This document shows, piece after piece, positions 33,320 through 41,842 of a stretch of DNA of 43,425 bases. This DNA comes from Clostridium fungisolvens. GTDB lineage: Bacteria; Bacillota; Clostridia; Clostridiales; Clostridiaceae. The notes below the pieces were generated by a model. That model did not search any database. It was not told the origin of the DNA and saw only the letters and a program-made list of their open reading frames with translations. Location: the NCBI RefSeq assembly GCF_014193895.1, contig NZ_BLZR01000003.1:1-43425 (forward strand), read 5' to 3'. Made by a program: the position numbers and the translations under genes. The stretch's first letter is position 1. Every line of letters begins with the position of its first letter.

Positions 33320-34303
33320 ATGAGTATAAATGAAGAAAGCGTAAAAAGTATAATAGAAAAGATAGAGAAGGTCGAAAATGAAATTGGAAAAGCTATAATA
33401 GGACAAAAAGATATAGTTAGACAAGTGTTAATAGCTATATTTACTGGTGGAAATGTACTTCTTGAAGGATCACCTGGTCTTGGAAAGACTCAGCTAGTAA
33501 AAACTCTATCAAAGGTTTTAGACTTACCATTTTCAAGAATACAATTTACACCTGACCTTATGCCTGCTGATGTGGTTGGTACAAATATTATAATTAAAGA
33601 TAGTAAGGGGAATAGCGCTTTTCAATTTCAAAAAGGTCCTATTTTTTCTAACTTAGTGTTGGCAGATGAAATAAATAGAGCAACTCCAAAAACTCAATCT
33701 GCACTTCTTGAGGCAATGCAAGAGCATACAGTTACTGTAGGAAGCTCCACTTATACTCTTTCCGAACCTTTTATGGTATTAGCAACTCAAAATCCTATTG
33801 AAAATGAAGGAACCTATCCTCTTCCAGAGGCACAACTTGATAGATTTTTATTTAAGTTAAATGTACCTTTTCCTAATTTAGAAGAGCTTAAAAGTATAAT
33901 AGGAGTTACTATAAATAATGAGGCTCAAGAGCTAGGCAAGATGATGGACGGCGAAGAAATACTTGAAGTGAGAAAGCTTTTAAAGGAAGTACCTATTTCT
34001 AAGGCTGTGGAAGAATATGCTTTAAAAGTAATTCTTTCAACCCATCCAGATTATGAAAACTCTCCTGAAATATCAAAAAAATATATAAGATATGGCGCTA
34101 GCCCAAGAGCCGCGCAAGCAATAATCTCAACATCTAGGGTAAGAGCTATTATGGAAGGTCGATTTAATGTATCTTTTGAAGATATAAAATACGTTGCTTA
34201 TCCAGCATTAAGACATCGTTTTTTCATGAATTTTGATGCAGTAGCAGATGGTATTACAGCTGAAGATATAATTTCAGAAATATTAGAAAGTCAATTAAAA
34301 TAA
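33320..34303 (+). CDS. MoxR-family AAA+ ATPase
   Basis: 327-aa cytoplasmic ATPase. Walker A is GSPGLGKT (50-57), Walker B is LADEIN (about 114-119), sensor 1 is LATQNP, and MoxR-specific GTYPLPEAQLDRFLFK follows. The C-terminal lid is present (RYGASPRAAQAI). The family forms hexamers that act as chaperones on VWA proteins, helping insert metal ions or folding partner complexes. Its neighbours DUF58 and two VWA proteins are exactly the expected clients. ATG at 33320 follows AAGGAG. A 122-bp gap before it may hold an internal promoter, but nothing strong is seen. Only 12 bp separate it from the DUF58 gene. Confidence 0.94.
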   Translation: MSINEESVKSIIEKIEKVENEIGKAIIGQKDIVRQVLIAIFTGGNVLLEGSPGLGKTQLVKTLSKVLDLPFSRIQFTPDLMPADVVGTNIIIKDSKGNSAFQFQKGPIFSNLVLADEINRATPKTQSALLEAMQEHTVTVGSSTYTLSEPFMVLATQNPIENEGTYPLPEAQLDRFLFKLNVPFPNLEELKSIIGVTINNEAQELGKMMDGEEILEVRKLLKEVPISKAVEEYALKVILSTHPDYENSPEISKKYIRYGASPRAAQAIISTSRVRAIMEGRFNVSFEDIKYVAYPALRHRFFMNFDAVADGITAEDIISEILESQLK

Positions 34304-34315
34304 GGGCGTGTTTAG

Positions 34316-35188
34316 ATGAGTGATAAGGTATTTAACGGTGATTTCTTTAAAAACCTTGAAAATATATCTCTAAAGGCTAGAATGACCATAAATAATGGAG
34401 CAGCTGGAGGAAGGCGATCTAAAGCAAAAGGTAGTTCTGTAGAGTTTTCTGATTTCAGAGAGTATACCCCAGGAGATGATTTCAGAAGAATAGACTGGAA
34501 TGCCTATGGAAGATTTGAAAAGCTTTTTTTAAAGCTATTTATGGAAGAAAGAGAAGCATATATAAATATTTTTATTGATTGTAGTAAGTCTATGGATTTT
34601 GGAGAAGAGAGCAAGGCGAAAATGGCTCAAAGACTTTCCGCTGTATTTACATACTTAGCCATAAACAATTTAGATAGAGTGTGTATTAACAAAATATCTG
34701 GCAATAGCTTAATACCATCTACTTCTTTTATGGGTAAAGGATCTTTTCAGCAAGCGCTTAATTTTATAGAAGGTGTTGATTTTAGTGGAAGTACGAATCT
34801 TTGGGAAGCTATAAAAAAGAAACCACTTAAGCCTAGAGCAGTAGCTATCGTAATATCTGATTTCTTTACTAAAGGTTCAATTGAGAGTTTGGTTAAGTAT
34901 TTTGCATTTAATAAGCAGCAAATAATATTTATTCAGATACTTTCAGAGGAAGAACTTAATCCTAAGATTGATGGACAAGTAAGACTTGTTGATAGTGAGA
35001 CAATGGAGGAGATAAATATAACTATTACTCCAAAACTCATGAAGGCATATGAATTGAAACTAAAATCATTGACTAGCGGGATGAAAGAGCAGTTGAAAAA
35101 GTATGGTGGAAGTCTTATCCAGGTGTCTGCAGAGGAAGATCTACAAAAGGTCGTGTTTGAGAAATTTAGTAAGGAGGGAATCATATGA
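34316..35188 (+). CDS. DUF58 domain protein
   Basis: 290-aa soluble protein with the DUF58 signature FREYTPGDDFRRIDWNAYGR (45-64) and a VWA-like fold after it, FIDCSKSMDF (about 88-97, a DxSxS metal site with Cys between Asp and Ser). The family is always found beside MoxR and is a likely partner of it. There is no N-terminal membrane anchor, unlike many DUF58 proteins, so it is probably cytoplasmic. Its last four bases overlap the start of the next gene (ATGA), giving tight translational coupling. The start at 34316 follows AGGGCGTG, a moderate ribosome site. Confidence 0.92.
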   Translation: MSDKVFNGDFFKNLENISLKARMTINNGAAGGRRSKAKGSSVEFSDFREYTPGDDFRRIDWNAYGRFEKLFLKLFMEEREAYINIFIDCSKSMDFGEESKAKMAQRLSAVFTYLAINNLDRVCINKISGNSLIPSTSFMGKGSFQQALNFIEGVDFSGSTNLWEAIKKKPLKPRAVAIVISDFFTKGSIESLVKYFAFNKQQIIFIQILSEEELNPKIDGQVRLVDSETMEEINITITPKLMKAYELKLKSLTSGMKEQLKKYGGSLIQVSAEEDLQKVVFEKFSKEGII

Positions 35189-36984
35189 AGCTTTATTCAC
35201 CAATGTCTTTATGGTTTCTTCTCCTTATACCTATATTAATTTTAATGTATATATTAAAGCAAAAATATGAAGAGAGAGAGATACCAAGTCTCTTTTTATG
35301 GCAGCAGGTATTAGCTGAAACAGAAGCTTCTACACCTTTTGAGAAGTTTAGGAATAATCTATTGTTTTTTCTTCAGCTTTTAGCTTTACTATTAGCTATC
35401 TTTGCACTTACCAGTCCTTTTATTAATATAGGAAATAAGAATTTTGAAAATGTAATTATAGTTATCGATAATAGTGGAAGTATGAGTGCTGTAGGTGAGA
35501 GAGATACTAGATTAGAAGAAGCTGAAAAAAAAGCAGCAGATATGGTTAAAGGATTGTCTTCAGATAGTAGAATTACATTGGTTTCTGCTTCAAAGAACAG
35601 TAAGGTTGAGCTTAGTGGCTCTACTGATAGAAAAGAAGTTATAAATAAGATTAAAGATATTAAACCTACTAATAGTGCAGGTGATATAAATGATACATAC
35701 TCACTTATAAAGTCTATATGCAATAGCTATAATAGCTACAAGGTAGTATATTATACTGATTCTGACGTTAATTTAAAAGAGATAAATGGAGAAGTAGTCA
35801 GTCTATCAATGCAAAAAGAAAATGTAAGTTTAGATTATATATCTCAAAGTAAAGATAATGATTATTTAAGGGTTATGGTGCGAGTTACTAATCATGGAAA
35901 TGAAACTAATTCTGAAGTCTTACTGTATGGCGAAGAGAAACTTTTAGATATAAAGAATGTAGATATAAAAAGTGGAGAGACGAAGACTATTTATTTTGAT
36001 AAGGTTCAGACTAAAGATAGATTTTTAAAGTGTGAGTTATCACAAAAGGATGCACTAGATGAGGATAATGTTATTTATTCTATAGTGAAACAAAAGGATG
36101 GAGCAAAGGTTCTAATGTCTTCTAACCAGAATGTGTTTCTTGAAAAGGCTATCTCAACAATAAAAGATATAGAATTAATTAAAACTAATCCTGGAGAAGC
36201 TGTAAATGGTGATTATGATTTGTATATTTTTGACGGTAAACTTCCAGAGTCCTTACCTAAAAAGGGAAACATATTGATTATTAATCCAGAGAAAAACAAT
36301 GATTATTTCAATGTCTCATCGGAAAGAGACGGAGGAAAAGGAAACGTGTTATCCCATGCAGTGACAAAGTATATGGATAAGAGCAGCTTTGTTGTTTCCA
36401 AGGTTAAGAATATAGAAGTTCCTTCTTGGGGATCAACTATAATAAAGGTTGGAGATAACAATGCAGCATTTTGCGGGGAAGTAAAAGGGCAAAAGGTTGG
36501 AGCCATAGCCTTTGATCTACATAACAGTGATATGCCGTTAACTCCAGAATTCCCTATATTTATAAATAACTTAATGTCTTACATGCTAAATAGAGATACT
36601 GTATCGGGAACTCAGTATTATACTGGTGAAAATATAGAAGTAATACCACAACCAGAAGCAAATAAGATATGGATGAAGACTCCATATAATGACAACATTG
36701 ATCTTGGAACAAAATATCCTCTGAAACCTTTTGATGAAGCGTATAAACCTGGTATATATGAGATTCATCAGAAGATAGATAAGAATGAGCAAACTAAGCT
36801 CATAGCTGTGAATTTTCCAACCTCTGAAAGCGATACTTCCAAAAATATTGCTTCTAAAAATTCACAAAAGGATGGAGGCGAGCTTTCTAAAAGTGGCATT
36901 AATTTGACTAATATTTTGCTAACCTTAGCGCTTTTAGTGTTGCTTATAGAATGGTTTGCTTACGTACGAATTCACGGAAGGTAG
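35185..36984 (+). CDS. BatA-like VWA membrane protein, 599 aa
   Basis: N-terminal BatA-type membrane segment (about 5-24) and a second one (about 58-76), then a VWA domain beginning VIIVIDNSGSM (90-100) with the metal-binding DxSxS intact (Asp95, Ser97, Ser99) and YYTDSD later. A long extracytoplasmic beta-rich region follows, and a C-terminal membrane segment (about 573-593) ends the chain. Family knowledge: aerotolerance/Bat-like proteins sit with MoxR ATPases and DUF58 at the cell membrane. Its ATG overlaps the DUF58 stop by four bases. Probably the MoxR client that is anchored in the membrane. Confidence 0.9.
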   Translation: MKLYSPMSLWFLLLIPILILMYILKQKYEEREIPSLFLWQQVLAETEASTPFEKFRNNLLFFLQLLALLLAIFALTSPFINIGNKNFENVIIVIDNSGSMSAVGERDTRLEEAEKKAADMVKGLSSDSRITLVSASKNSKVELSGSTDRKEVINKIKDIKPTNSAGDINDTYSLIKSICNSYNSYKVVYYTDSDVNLKEINGEVVSLSMQKENVSLDYISQSKDNDYLRVMVRVTNHGNETNSEVLLYGEEKLLDIKNVDIKSGETKTIYFDKVQTKDRFLKCELSQKDALDEDNVIYSIVKQKDGAKVLMSSNQNVFLEKAISTIKDIELIKTNPGEAVNGDYDLYIFDGKLPESLPKKGNILIINPEKNNDYFNVSSERDGGKGNVLSHAVTKYMDKSSFVVSKVKNIEVPSWGSTIIKVGDNNAAFCGEVKGQKVGAIAFDLHNSDMPLTPEFPIFINNLMSYMLNRDTVSGTQYYTGENIEVIPQPEANKIWMKTPYNDNIDLGTKYPLKPFDEAYKPGIYEIHQKIDKNEQTKLIAVNFPTSESDTSKNIASKNSQKDGGELSKSGINLTNILLTLALLVLLIEWFAYVRIHGR

Positions 36985-37019
36985 GGTTTTGATCAATATA
37001 AAGGGAGAGGAGGACAGTT

Positions 37020-39920
37020 ATGGGGGTTAGTTTTATAAGACCATATCTTCTGTTATTTATTCCAATTCTAATAGGAATCATAATGTTTTTATCAAAGTAT
37101 GCTGTTAGAATAAATAAATCAAAAAGAAAATGGGCTGTAATTTTAAGAAGTGTTGTAATTACATTAATAATGTTATCTATATGTGGTACTAGCTTTTATT
37201 GGGAGTTGAATAATAATACAACTATATTTCTAATTGATAACTCTGATTCAGTAAATACTGATAAGGATTCTTTTGAAACATTTGTGAAAGATGCTATAAA
37301 ACAAAAATCCTCTAAGGATCAGATTGGAGTACTTTCCTTTGGAGGAAATACTCAAGTAGAAAGCTTTATATCTAATGACTCAACTTTTTCAAGAATTGAT
37401 GGTAGTGTGGATAAAAATTATACCGATATTGAAAGTGCTTTAGCATCAGCAATTGCTCTATTTCCAAATAATTCGAATAAAAGAATTGTATTACTGTCAG
37501 ATGGAGATGAAAATCAAGGTGACTTAAACAAAATAATGCCATCGATAAAGCAGCAGGGGATAGAACTTGAGTATTATAAAAAAGAAAAAGATAAATCAGA
37601 AGAAATAGCTGTTCAAAGTATTTCTGTTCCTGAAAAATTAGTATTAGATGAGGAATTTAATTTATCAGTTACTATACAAAGCACCACAGATACTAATGCA
37701 AAATTATCGTTATTCAATGGCAGAGAAAAGGTTGGAGAACAAAGTGTTCATTTAACTAAAGGCATAAATAAATATGTCTTTAGGGATAAGGCCACTAGTG
37801 GAGGATTTAAAGGATATAAGGTAACGATAGAAGCAGATAAGGATACGGAGCTAAAAAATAACGAAGCATCAGCGTTTACTATGATTACGTCAAAACCTAA
37901 GATTCTTATAATAGAGGGTGGAGAAAATGAGGCTAGTGAACTTGCTAAGATGCTTACAGCATCCTCATTAGATTTCACTGTAGTAAATGCAAAGTCAGCC
38001 CCAAGAAGTTTGCAGGAGATGACAACGTATAAGAGTATAATAACCTGCAATGTATCAGCTGACGATCTTAATGAAGGATTTATGAATTCATTAGAAAGTT
38101 ATGTAAAAGACTTTGGAGGAGGTTTCATAGCTACTGGTGGAGATAACTCTTTTGCTTTAGGGGGATATTCTAAGACATCTCTTGAAAAGGTATTACCGGT
38201 ATATATGGATATGAGAGGCAAAAAAGAAATTCCTAAAATGGCTATGATGCTTATAATTGATAAGTCGGGAAGCATGACAGAAGGAATGGCTGGAGTAAGC
38301 AAGGTTGATATGGCAAAGGAAGCCGCTATTAGAAGTCTTGATTCCTTAAGAACAGGAAAAGATGAAATTGGAGTTCTTACCTTCGATGACCAATATAGTT
38401 GGGCGGTAAAAAGAGGAGTTATAAATGATCCTAAAAAAATAGAGGATGATATAGGAAGCATACGTGCTGGAGGGGGTACTAGTATACTACCAGCACTTGA
38501 AGCTGGTTATAAGTCCTTAAAAGAAAGCGATGCAAAAATAAAACATATAATTCTTTTAACTGATGGTCAAGCAGAAAGAACAGGATATGATAATTTATTA
38601 AAGGATATAAATAAGGATAATATAACTGTTTCAACGGTAGCAGTGGGAAGAGATGCAGATAAGAATCTTCTTAAAGGTATTGCAGACTTTTGCGGAGGTA
38701 GATCCTATGTTACTGATGAGTACACCAATATACCTAGAATTTTTTCGAAAGAAACCTTTATGGCTGCAAGAATGTATCTGAATAATAGAGAGTTTACACC
38801 TAAGATAAGTACTGAACACAGTATTATAAGTGGAGTAACTGATGGAGGGGTACCATCACTTTTAGGGTATGTAGGTTCATCTCAAAAAGAAACTGCAAGA
38901 ATCATATTAGAGAGTGATGAGGATGATCCAATTTTGACAGTTTGGCAGTATGGACTTGGAAAAGCTGTAGCGTGGAATTCAGATATATCAGGTAAATGGA
39001 GTGCAAACTATATAGGATGGGGAAAAAACTTAAAGTTATGGCAGAACATAATTAATTTTTCTATAGAAAATTATAATGATGAAGATGTATCGATGGAAGT
39101 AAGCAGTAACGGCAATGGAGCAAAGGTTGTCTTGAAAGATAAAAAAAATCAAGGTGAAGTTGATACCACTGCAACTATTGTTACTCCACAAGGTGAAAGC
39201 AAAGAAATAAAGCTATATCCTACAGCACCAGGGGAATACACCGGAAACTTTCAGACAAAAGAAGATGGTGTATATATGATAAGTGGAAAGCAAAGTAAAA
39301 ATGGAGAAACATTAAGTTCGGTAAACTCAGGATATGCTAGGCAGTATTCTCCAGAATATAAGATAAGAGAAGAGGGCAATAAAACTGATAAGATTATTAC
39401 TGAAAATGGTGGTAAGATAATAAAAACCTCTGAAGAAGTTTTTAGCACTGAAATTATAAAGAAAAAAGGACAAAGAGATTTAAGTCCATTTTTGTTAGCA
39501 TTAGCATTAATAATTTTGATGTTCGATATTGCTTTAAGAAGATTGAATTTGAACTTATCTAAGATTAGGTTGTTTATAGATAAGCTATTTAAAACTTTAA
39601 CTTCAAGTAAGTTTAAGATTAAGAGATCAAACAAGTTAAGAACGGTGGATTCAGTAGTTAATGATAGCGATAGAAATAGTGATTTAAAAGATTTAAGTTT
39701 AAATAAAGGACCTAATAAGAATAGTAAAAGTAATGTTAACGAATCAAGTAAACATGAAACTTATAATAATGAATTCATTGACTTAAGCCCTGTAAAAACT
39801 AGTAAAATCAATAAAAAGCTTGAAGACAATAAAGAAAATAAGATCGACAATGAAAAAGAGAATAACGCTGAAACTTTAAATACTTCACAATTATTAAAAA
39901 ATAAAAGATTTAAAAAATAA
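37020..39920 (+). CDS. Double-VWA membrane protein with amidotransferase-like insert, 966 aa
   Basis: Two N-terminal membrane segments (about 7-25, 40-57) are followed by a first VWA domain with FLIDNSDSV (DxSxS at Asp73, Ser75, Ser77) and LLSDGDENQGD. A glutamine-amidotransferase-like fold without a clear catalytic Cys comes next (about 293-395; ILIIEGGENEASELAKML, GGGFIATGGDNSFALGGY). A second VWA follows (about 406-590; IIDKSGSMTEG with Asp414, Ser416, Ser418). A beta-rich part and one membrane segment (about 820-840) precede a basic, Asn/Lys-rich cytoplasmic tail of about 125 residues. Last gene of the operon; 35 bp after the BatA-like gene, with GGAGAGGAGG upstream. Related proteins are called VWA/GATase-like surface proteins; their role is unknown. 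Confidence 0.88.
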   Translation: MGVSFIRPYLLLFIPILIGIIMFLSKYAVRINKSKRKWAVILRSVVITLIMLSICGTSFYWELNNNTTIFLIDNSDSVNTDKDSFETFVKDAIKQKSSKDQIGVLSFGGNTQVESFISNDSTFSRIDGSVDKNYTDIESALASAIALFPNNSNKRIVLLSDGDENQGDLNKIMPSIKQQGIELEYYKKEKDKSEEIAVQSISVPEKLVLDEEFNLSVTIQSTTDTNAKLSLFNGREKVGEQSVHLTKGINKYVFRDKATSGGFKGYKVTIEADKDTELKNNEASAFTMITSKPKILIIEGGENEASELAKMLTASSLDFTVVNAKSAPRSLQEMTTYKSIITCNVSADDLNEGFMNSLESYVKDFGGGFIATGGDNSFALGGYSKTSLEKVLPVYMDMRGKKEIPKMAMMLIIDKSGSMTEGMAGVSKVDMAKEAAIRSLDSLRTGKDEIGVLTFDDQYSWAVKRGVINDPKKIEDDIGSIRAGGGTSILPALEAGYKSLKESDAKIKHIILLTDGQAERTGYDNLLKDINKDNITVSTVAVGRDADKNLLKGIADFCGGRSYVTDEYTNIPRIFSKETFMAARMYLNNREFTPKISTEHSIISGVTDGGVPSLLGYVGSSQKETARIILESDEDDPILTVWQYGLGKAVAWNSDISGKWSANYIGWGKNLKLWQNIINFSIENYNDEDVSMEVSSNGNGAKVVLKDKKNQGEVDTTATIVTPQGESKEIKLYPTAPGEYTGNFQTKEDGVYMISGKQSKNGETLSSVNSGYARQYSPEYKIREEGNKTDKIITENGGKIIKTSEEVFSTEIIKKKGQRDLSPFLLALALIILMFDIALRRLNLNLSKIRLFIDKLFKTLTSSKFKIKRSNKLRTVDSVVNDSDRNSDLKDLSLNKGPNKNSKSNVNESSKHETYNNEFIDLSPVKTSKINKKLEDNKENKIDNEKENNAETLNTSQLLKNKRFKK

Positions 39921-39963
39921 GTTGCTTATAAGAAATGAAGCATTATGCATGATAAAAATAATA

Positions 39964-40005
39964 GACTAGCCACCGTGAAAATAACTTCTAAGGTGGCTAG
40001 TTTGC
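39964..40005 (+). terminator. Terminator of the MoxR-VWA-ABC operon
   Basis: ACTAGCCACC (39965-39974) pairs perfectly with GGTGGCTAGT (39992-40001), followed by a short TTTG. Position right after the last gene supports the call. Confidence 0.75.
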
Positions 40006-40064
40006 TATAAGAACAGTATTTATTAAATTAATCCATATTTATTTTTCCCAAAGTTTTTATGTTA

Positions 40065-40093
40065 TTGACAAAATATGAGTAAATGTGTATAAT
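40065..40093 (+). promoter_or_regulatory. Consensus promoter of tRNA-Phe
   Basis: TTGACA (40065-40070), a 17-bp spacer and TATAAT (40088-40093): a perfect sigma-A promoter. It ends 17 bp before the tRNA 5' end. Confidence 0.93.
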
Positions 40094-40110
40094 TTATAAT
40101 TGTGAGTTAT

Positions 40111-40186
<76 letters not shown>

Positions 40187-40221
40187 AACCTTTAATAACT
40201 TTAGTTATTAAAGGTTTTTTT
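40187..40221 (+). terminator. Terminator of tRNA-Phe
   Basis: AACCTTTAATAACT (40187-40200) pairs perfectly with AGTTATTAAAGGTT (40203-40216) around TT, followed by a T-run. It begins right after the encoded CCA. Confidence 0.95.
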
Positions 40222-40365
40222 GTTTTCTACAAACAAATTATTTTAACTAAATCTTAATATTACTTTAAGCTTTTTGAAAGAATTTCTTAATAAATTGGAA
40301 TTATAATTAGAAATAAGATATAAAACTTTTCGTTATAACCTATAATTTATTAAGGAGTTGCTGTT

Positions 40366-40593
40366 ATGTTAGATAAACTAAGTTTAACTGATAAAGAAAA
40401 TGATTTGCTTGCAAAAGGGATAGCTATTGGTGCAGGTGTTGGCATATTAGTAGGAGCACTATTAAATTATGTAACTTTAGGATTTGCAGCTGGAGGTGTT
40501 GTAGGCATATTGGTTTCCTTAACTTACTCATTTTACTTAAGAATGAGAAAAAAAGCTTTAATAGAAGGTAAACAGACATCTATTAAAAAGTAA
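40366..40593 (+). CDS. Small two-TM membrane protein, 75 aa
   Basis: A small membrane protein with two Gly/Ala-rich segments (about 16-34, GIAIGAGVGILVGALLNYV; about 36-57, TLGFAAGGVVGILVSLTYSF) separated by a tight turn, and a basic C-terminus (RMRKKALIEGKQTSIKK), which should be cytoplasmic. GxxxG patterns suggest helix packing. AAGGAG lies upstream of the ATG at good spacing. I know of no named family. It is monocistronic, and the spacing to neighbours gives no functional hint. Confidence 0.7.
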   Translation: MLDKLSLTDKENDLLAKGIAIGAGVGILVGALLNYVTLGFAAGGVVGILVSLTYSFYLRMRKKALIEGKQTSIKK

Positions 40594-40721
40594 TTATAAG
40601 GCGCTTATACTTAATAGTTGAGTAATGAACTCCATAGGATAAAGACGTAGGATGTTATGAAAAGAAAATAAATAATATATTAGAAATATATAATATGAGA
40701 ATAAACTTAGTTTTAAATGAA

Positions 40722-40765
40722 GAAGGAATGAATTATTTAATATAATTCAGTCCTTTTATTTACTG
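40722..40765. terminator. Hairpin between the small gene and ung, with a T-run and an ACTG junction
   Basis: AAGGAATGAATTAT (40723-40736) pairs with ATAATTCAGTCCTT (near-perfect; about 40742-40755), then TTTTATTTACTG. It can stop transcription coming from the left. The end resembles the first bases of the ~190-bp element (TTTACTGTATAG), perhaps a remnant. Confidence 0.6.
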
Positions 40766-40839
40766 TATAGGAAAGTTTGCAATTTTTATATTAGCCAAAT
40801 CTATTAATTTCAATTAATTTGAAGGGTCTTTTATGTAAG

Positions 40840-41517
40840 TTATATGTTTTCTATCTGCCAATCGATAGGAGTTTTACCTATAGACTCAAGAAATCTATTT
40901 GTCTTAGAAAAAGGTTTACTACCAAAGAAACCTCTTGAAGCGGATAGTGGACTTGGATGTACTGATTTGATTATATGATGCCAACCGTTTGTTATTAGCT
41001 TTTCTTTTGATATGGCATTGTTTCCCCAAAGTATAAAAACTATCGGATCCTTCCTTTCGTTTAATAAAGATATTATTTTGTCAGTGAAGATCTCCCAACC
41101 TATACTTTTATGAGAGTTTGCTTCACTAGCTACTACAGTAAGCGAGGTATTCAAAAGCAAAACTCCTTGATCAGCCCACTTTTTCAAGTATCCATTATTA
41201 GGTATATAACAACCTAGATCATCCTTTAATTCTTTGTACATATTTAAAAGGGATGGAGGAATCTTAACTCCAGGTTTAACTGAAAAACTTAATCCATGAG
41301 CTTGATTAGGTCCATGATAAGGGTCTTGACCAAGTATAACAACCTTAACATCACTATAGGAAGTATAATGCAAAGCGTTAAAGATATCATATTTATCTGG
41401 AAAAATAGTTTTCTTCTCATACTCCGAAACTAAAAATCTCCTTAATTTAAGGTAGTATTCTTTTTCAAATTCATCCTTTAATAAACTATCCCATTCATTT
41501 TTAAAATTGACAGACAT
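40840..41517 (-). CDS. ung: Uracil-DNA glycosylase, family 1
   Basis: 225-aa DNA repair enzyme that cuts uracil out of DNA to start base-excision repair. Seen: water-activating motif GQDPYHGPNQAHGLSFSV (64-81, with Asp65 and His68), FILWGNNA, and the DNA-intercalation loop HPSPLSASRGFFG. The length matches the family. ATG at 41517 has GAGGTG upstream. Cytoplasmic. Monocistronic, minus strand, convergent with the small membrane protein gene. Confidence 0.97.
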   Translation of the reverse strand: MSVNFKNEWDSLLKDEFEKEYYLKLRRFLVSEYEKKTIFPDKYDIFNALHYTSYSDVKVVILGQDPYHGPNQAHGLSFSVKPGVKIPPSLLNMYKELKDDLGCYIPNNGYLKKWADQGVLLLNTSLTVVASEANSHKSIGWEIFTDKIISLLNERKDPIVFILWGNNAISKEKLITNGWHHIIKSVHPSPLSASRGFFGSKPFSKTNRFLESIGKTPIDWQIENI

Positions 41518-41774
41518 TAAGTTATCACCTCATCTTATAAAATTTCTACGAACATATATATTAATGATTTTTAATAAATACAAATTTAAAAATAGGTTGA
41601 AATATCAACTTGTTAAATAAGTATATTTATATTATTATATCAAATTTTCATAAAATAAATAAAAATAATATCTTACAATTAACTTAAGTGCAATATTAAT
41701 AAAGAATATGAAAAAAAAGATATTTGATTGTAACAATCTCATATTATATTGTCTCTTTGGAAAAAATAAAATGG
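41518..41774. other. AT-rich divergent spacer between ung and ldh
   Basis: No gene. Contains a 13-bp symmetrical site GATTGTAACAATC (41726-41738; arms GATTGT and ACAATC around A) about 40 bp upstream of the ldh -35. It may be an operator for a regulator of ldh. Half-sites TTGTTAA occur at about 41609 and 41823, similar to half of a Rex site, but not as a full palindrome. Confidence 0.35.
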
Positions 41775-41804
41775 TTGAAGTGTATTTTATGAAAAAGATA
41801 TAAT
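41775..41804 (+). promoter_or_regulatory. Promoter of ldh
   Basis: TTGAAG (41775-41780), an 18-bp spacer and TATAAT (41799-41804), ending 38 bp before the ATG. AAGGGGG supplies the ribosome site. Confidence 0.65.
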
Positions 41805-41842
41805 TTATATTGAAATGTAAATATTGTTAAGGGGGCTTTAAA

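Noticed and set aside
41600..41830. Rex (redox) operator for ldh
   Set aside because: Only TTGTTAA half-sites are found at about 41609 and 41823, with no TTAACAA partner at the right spacing.
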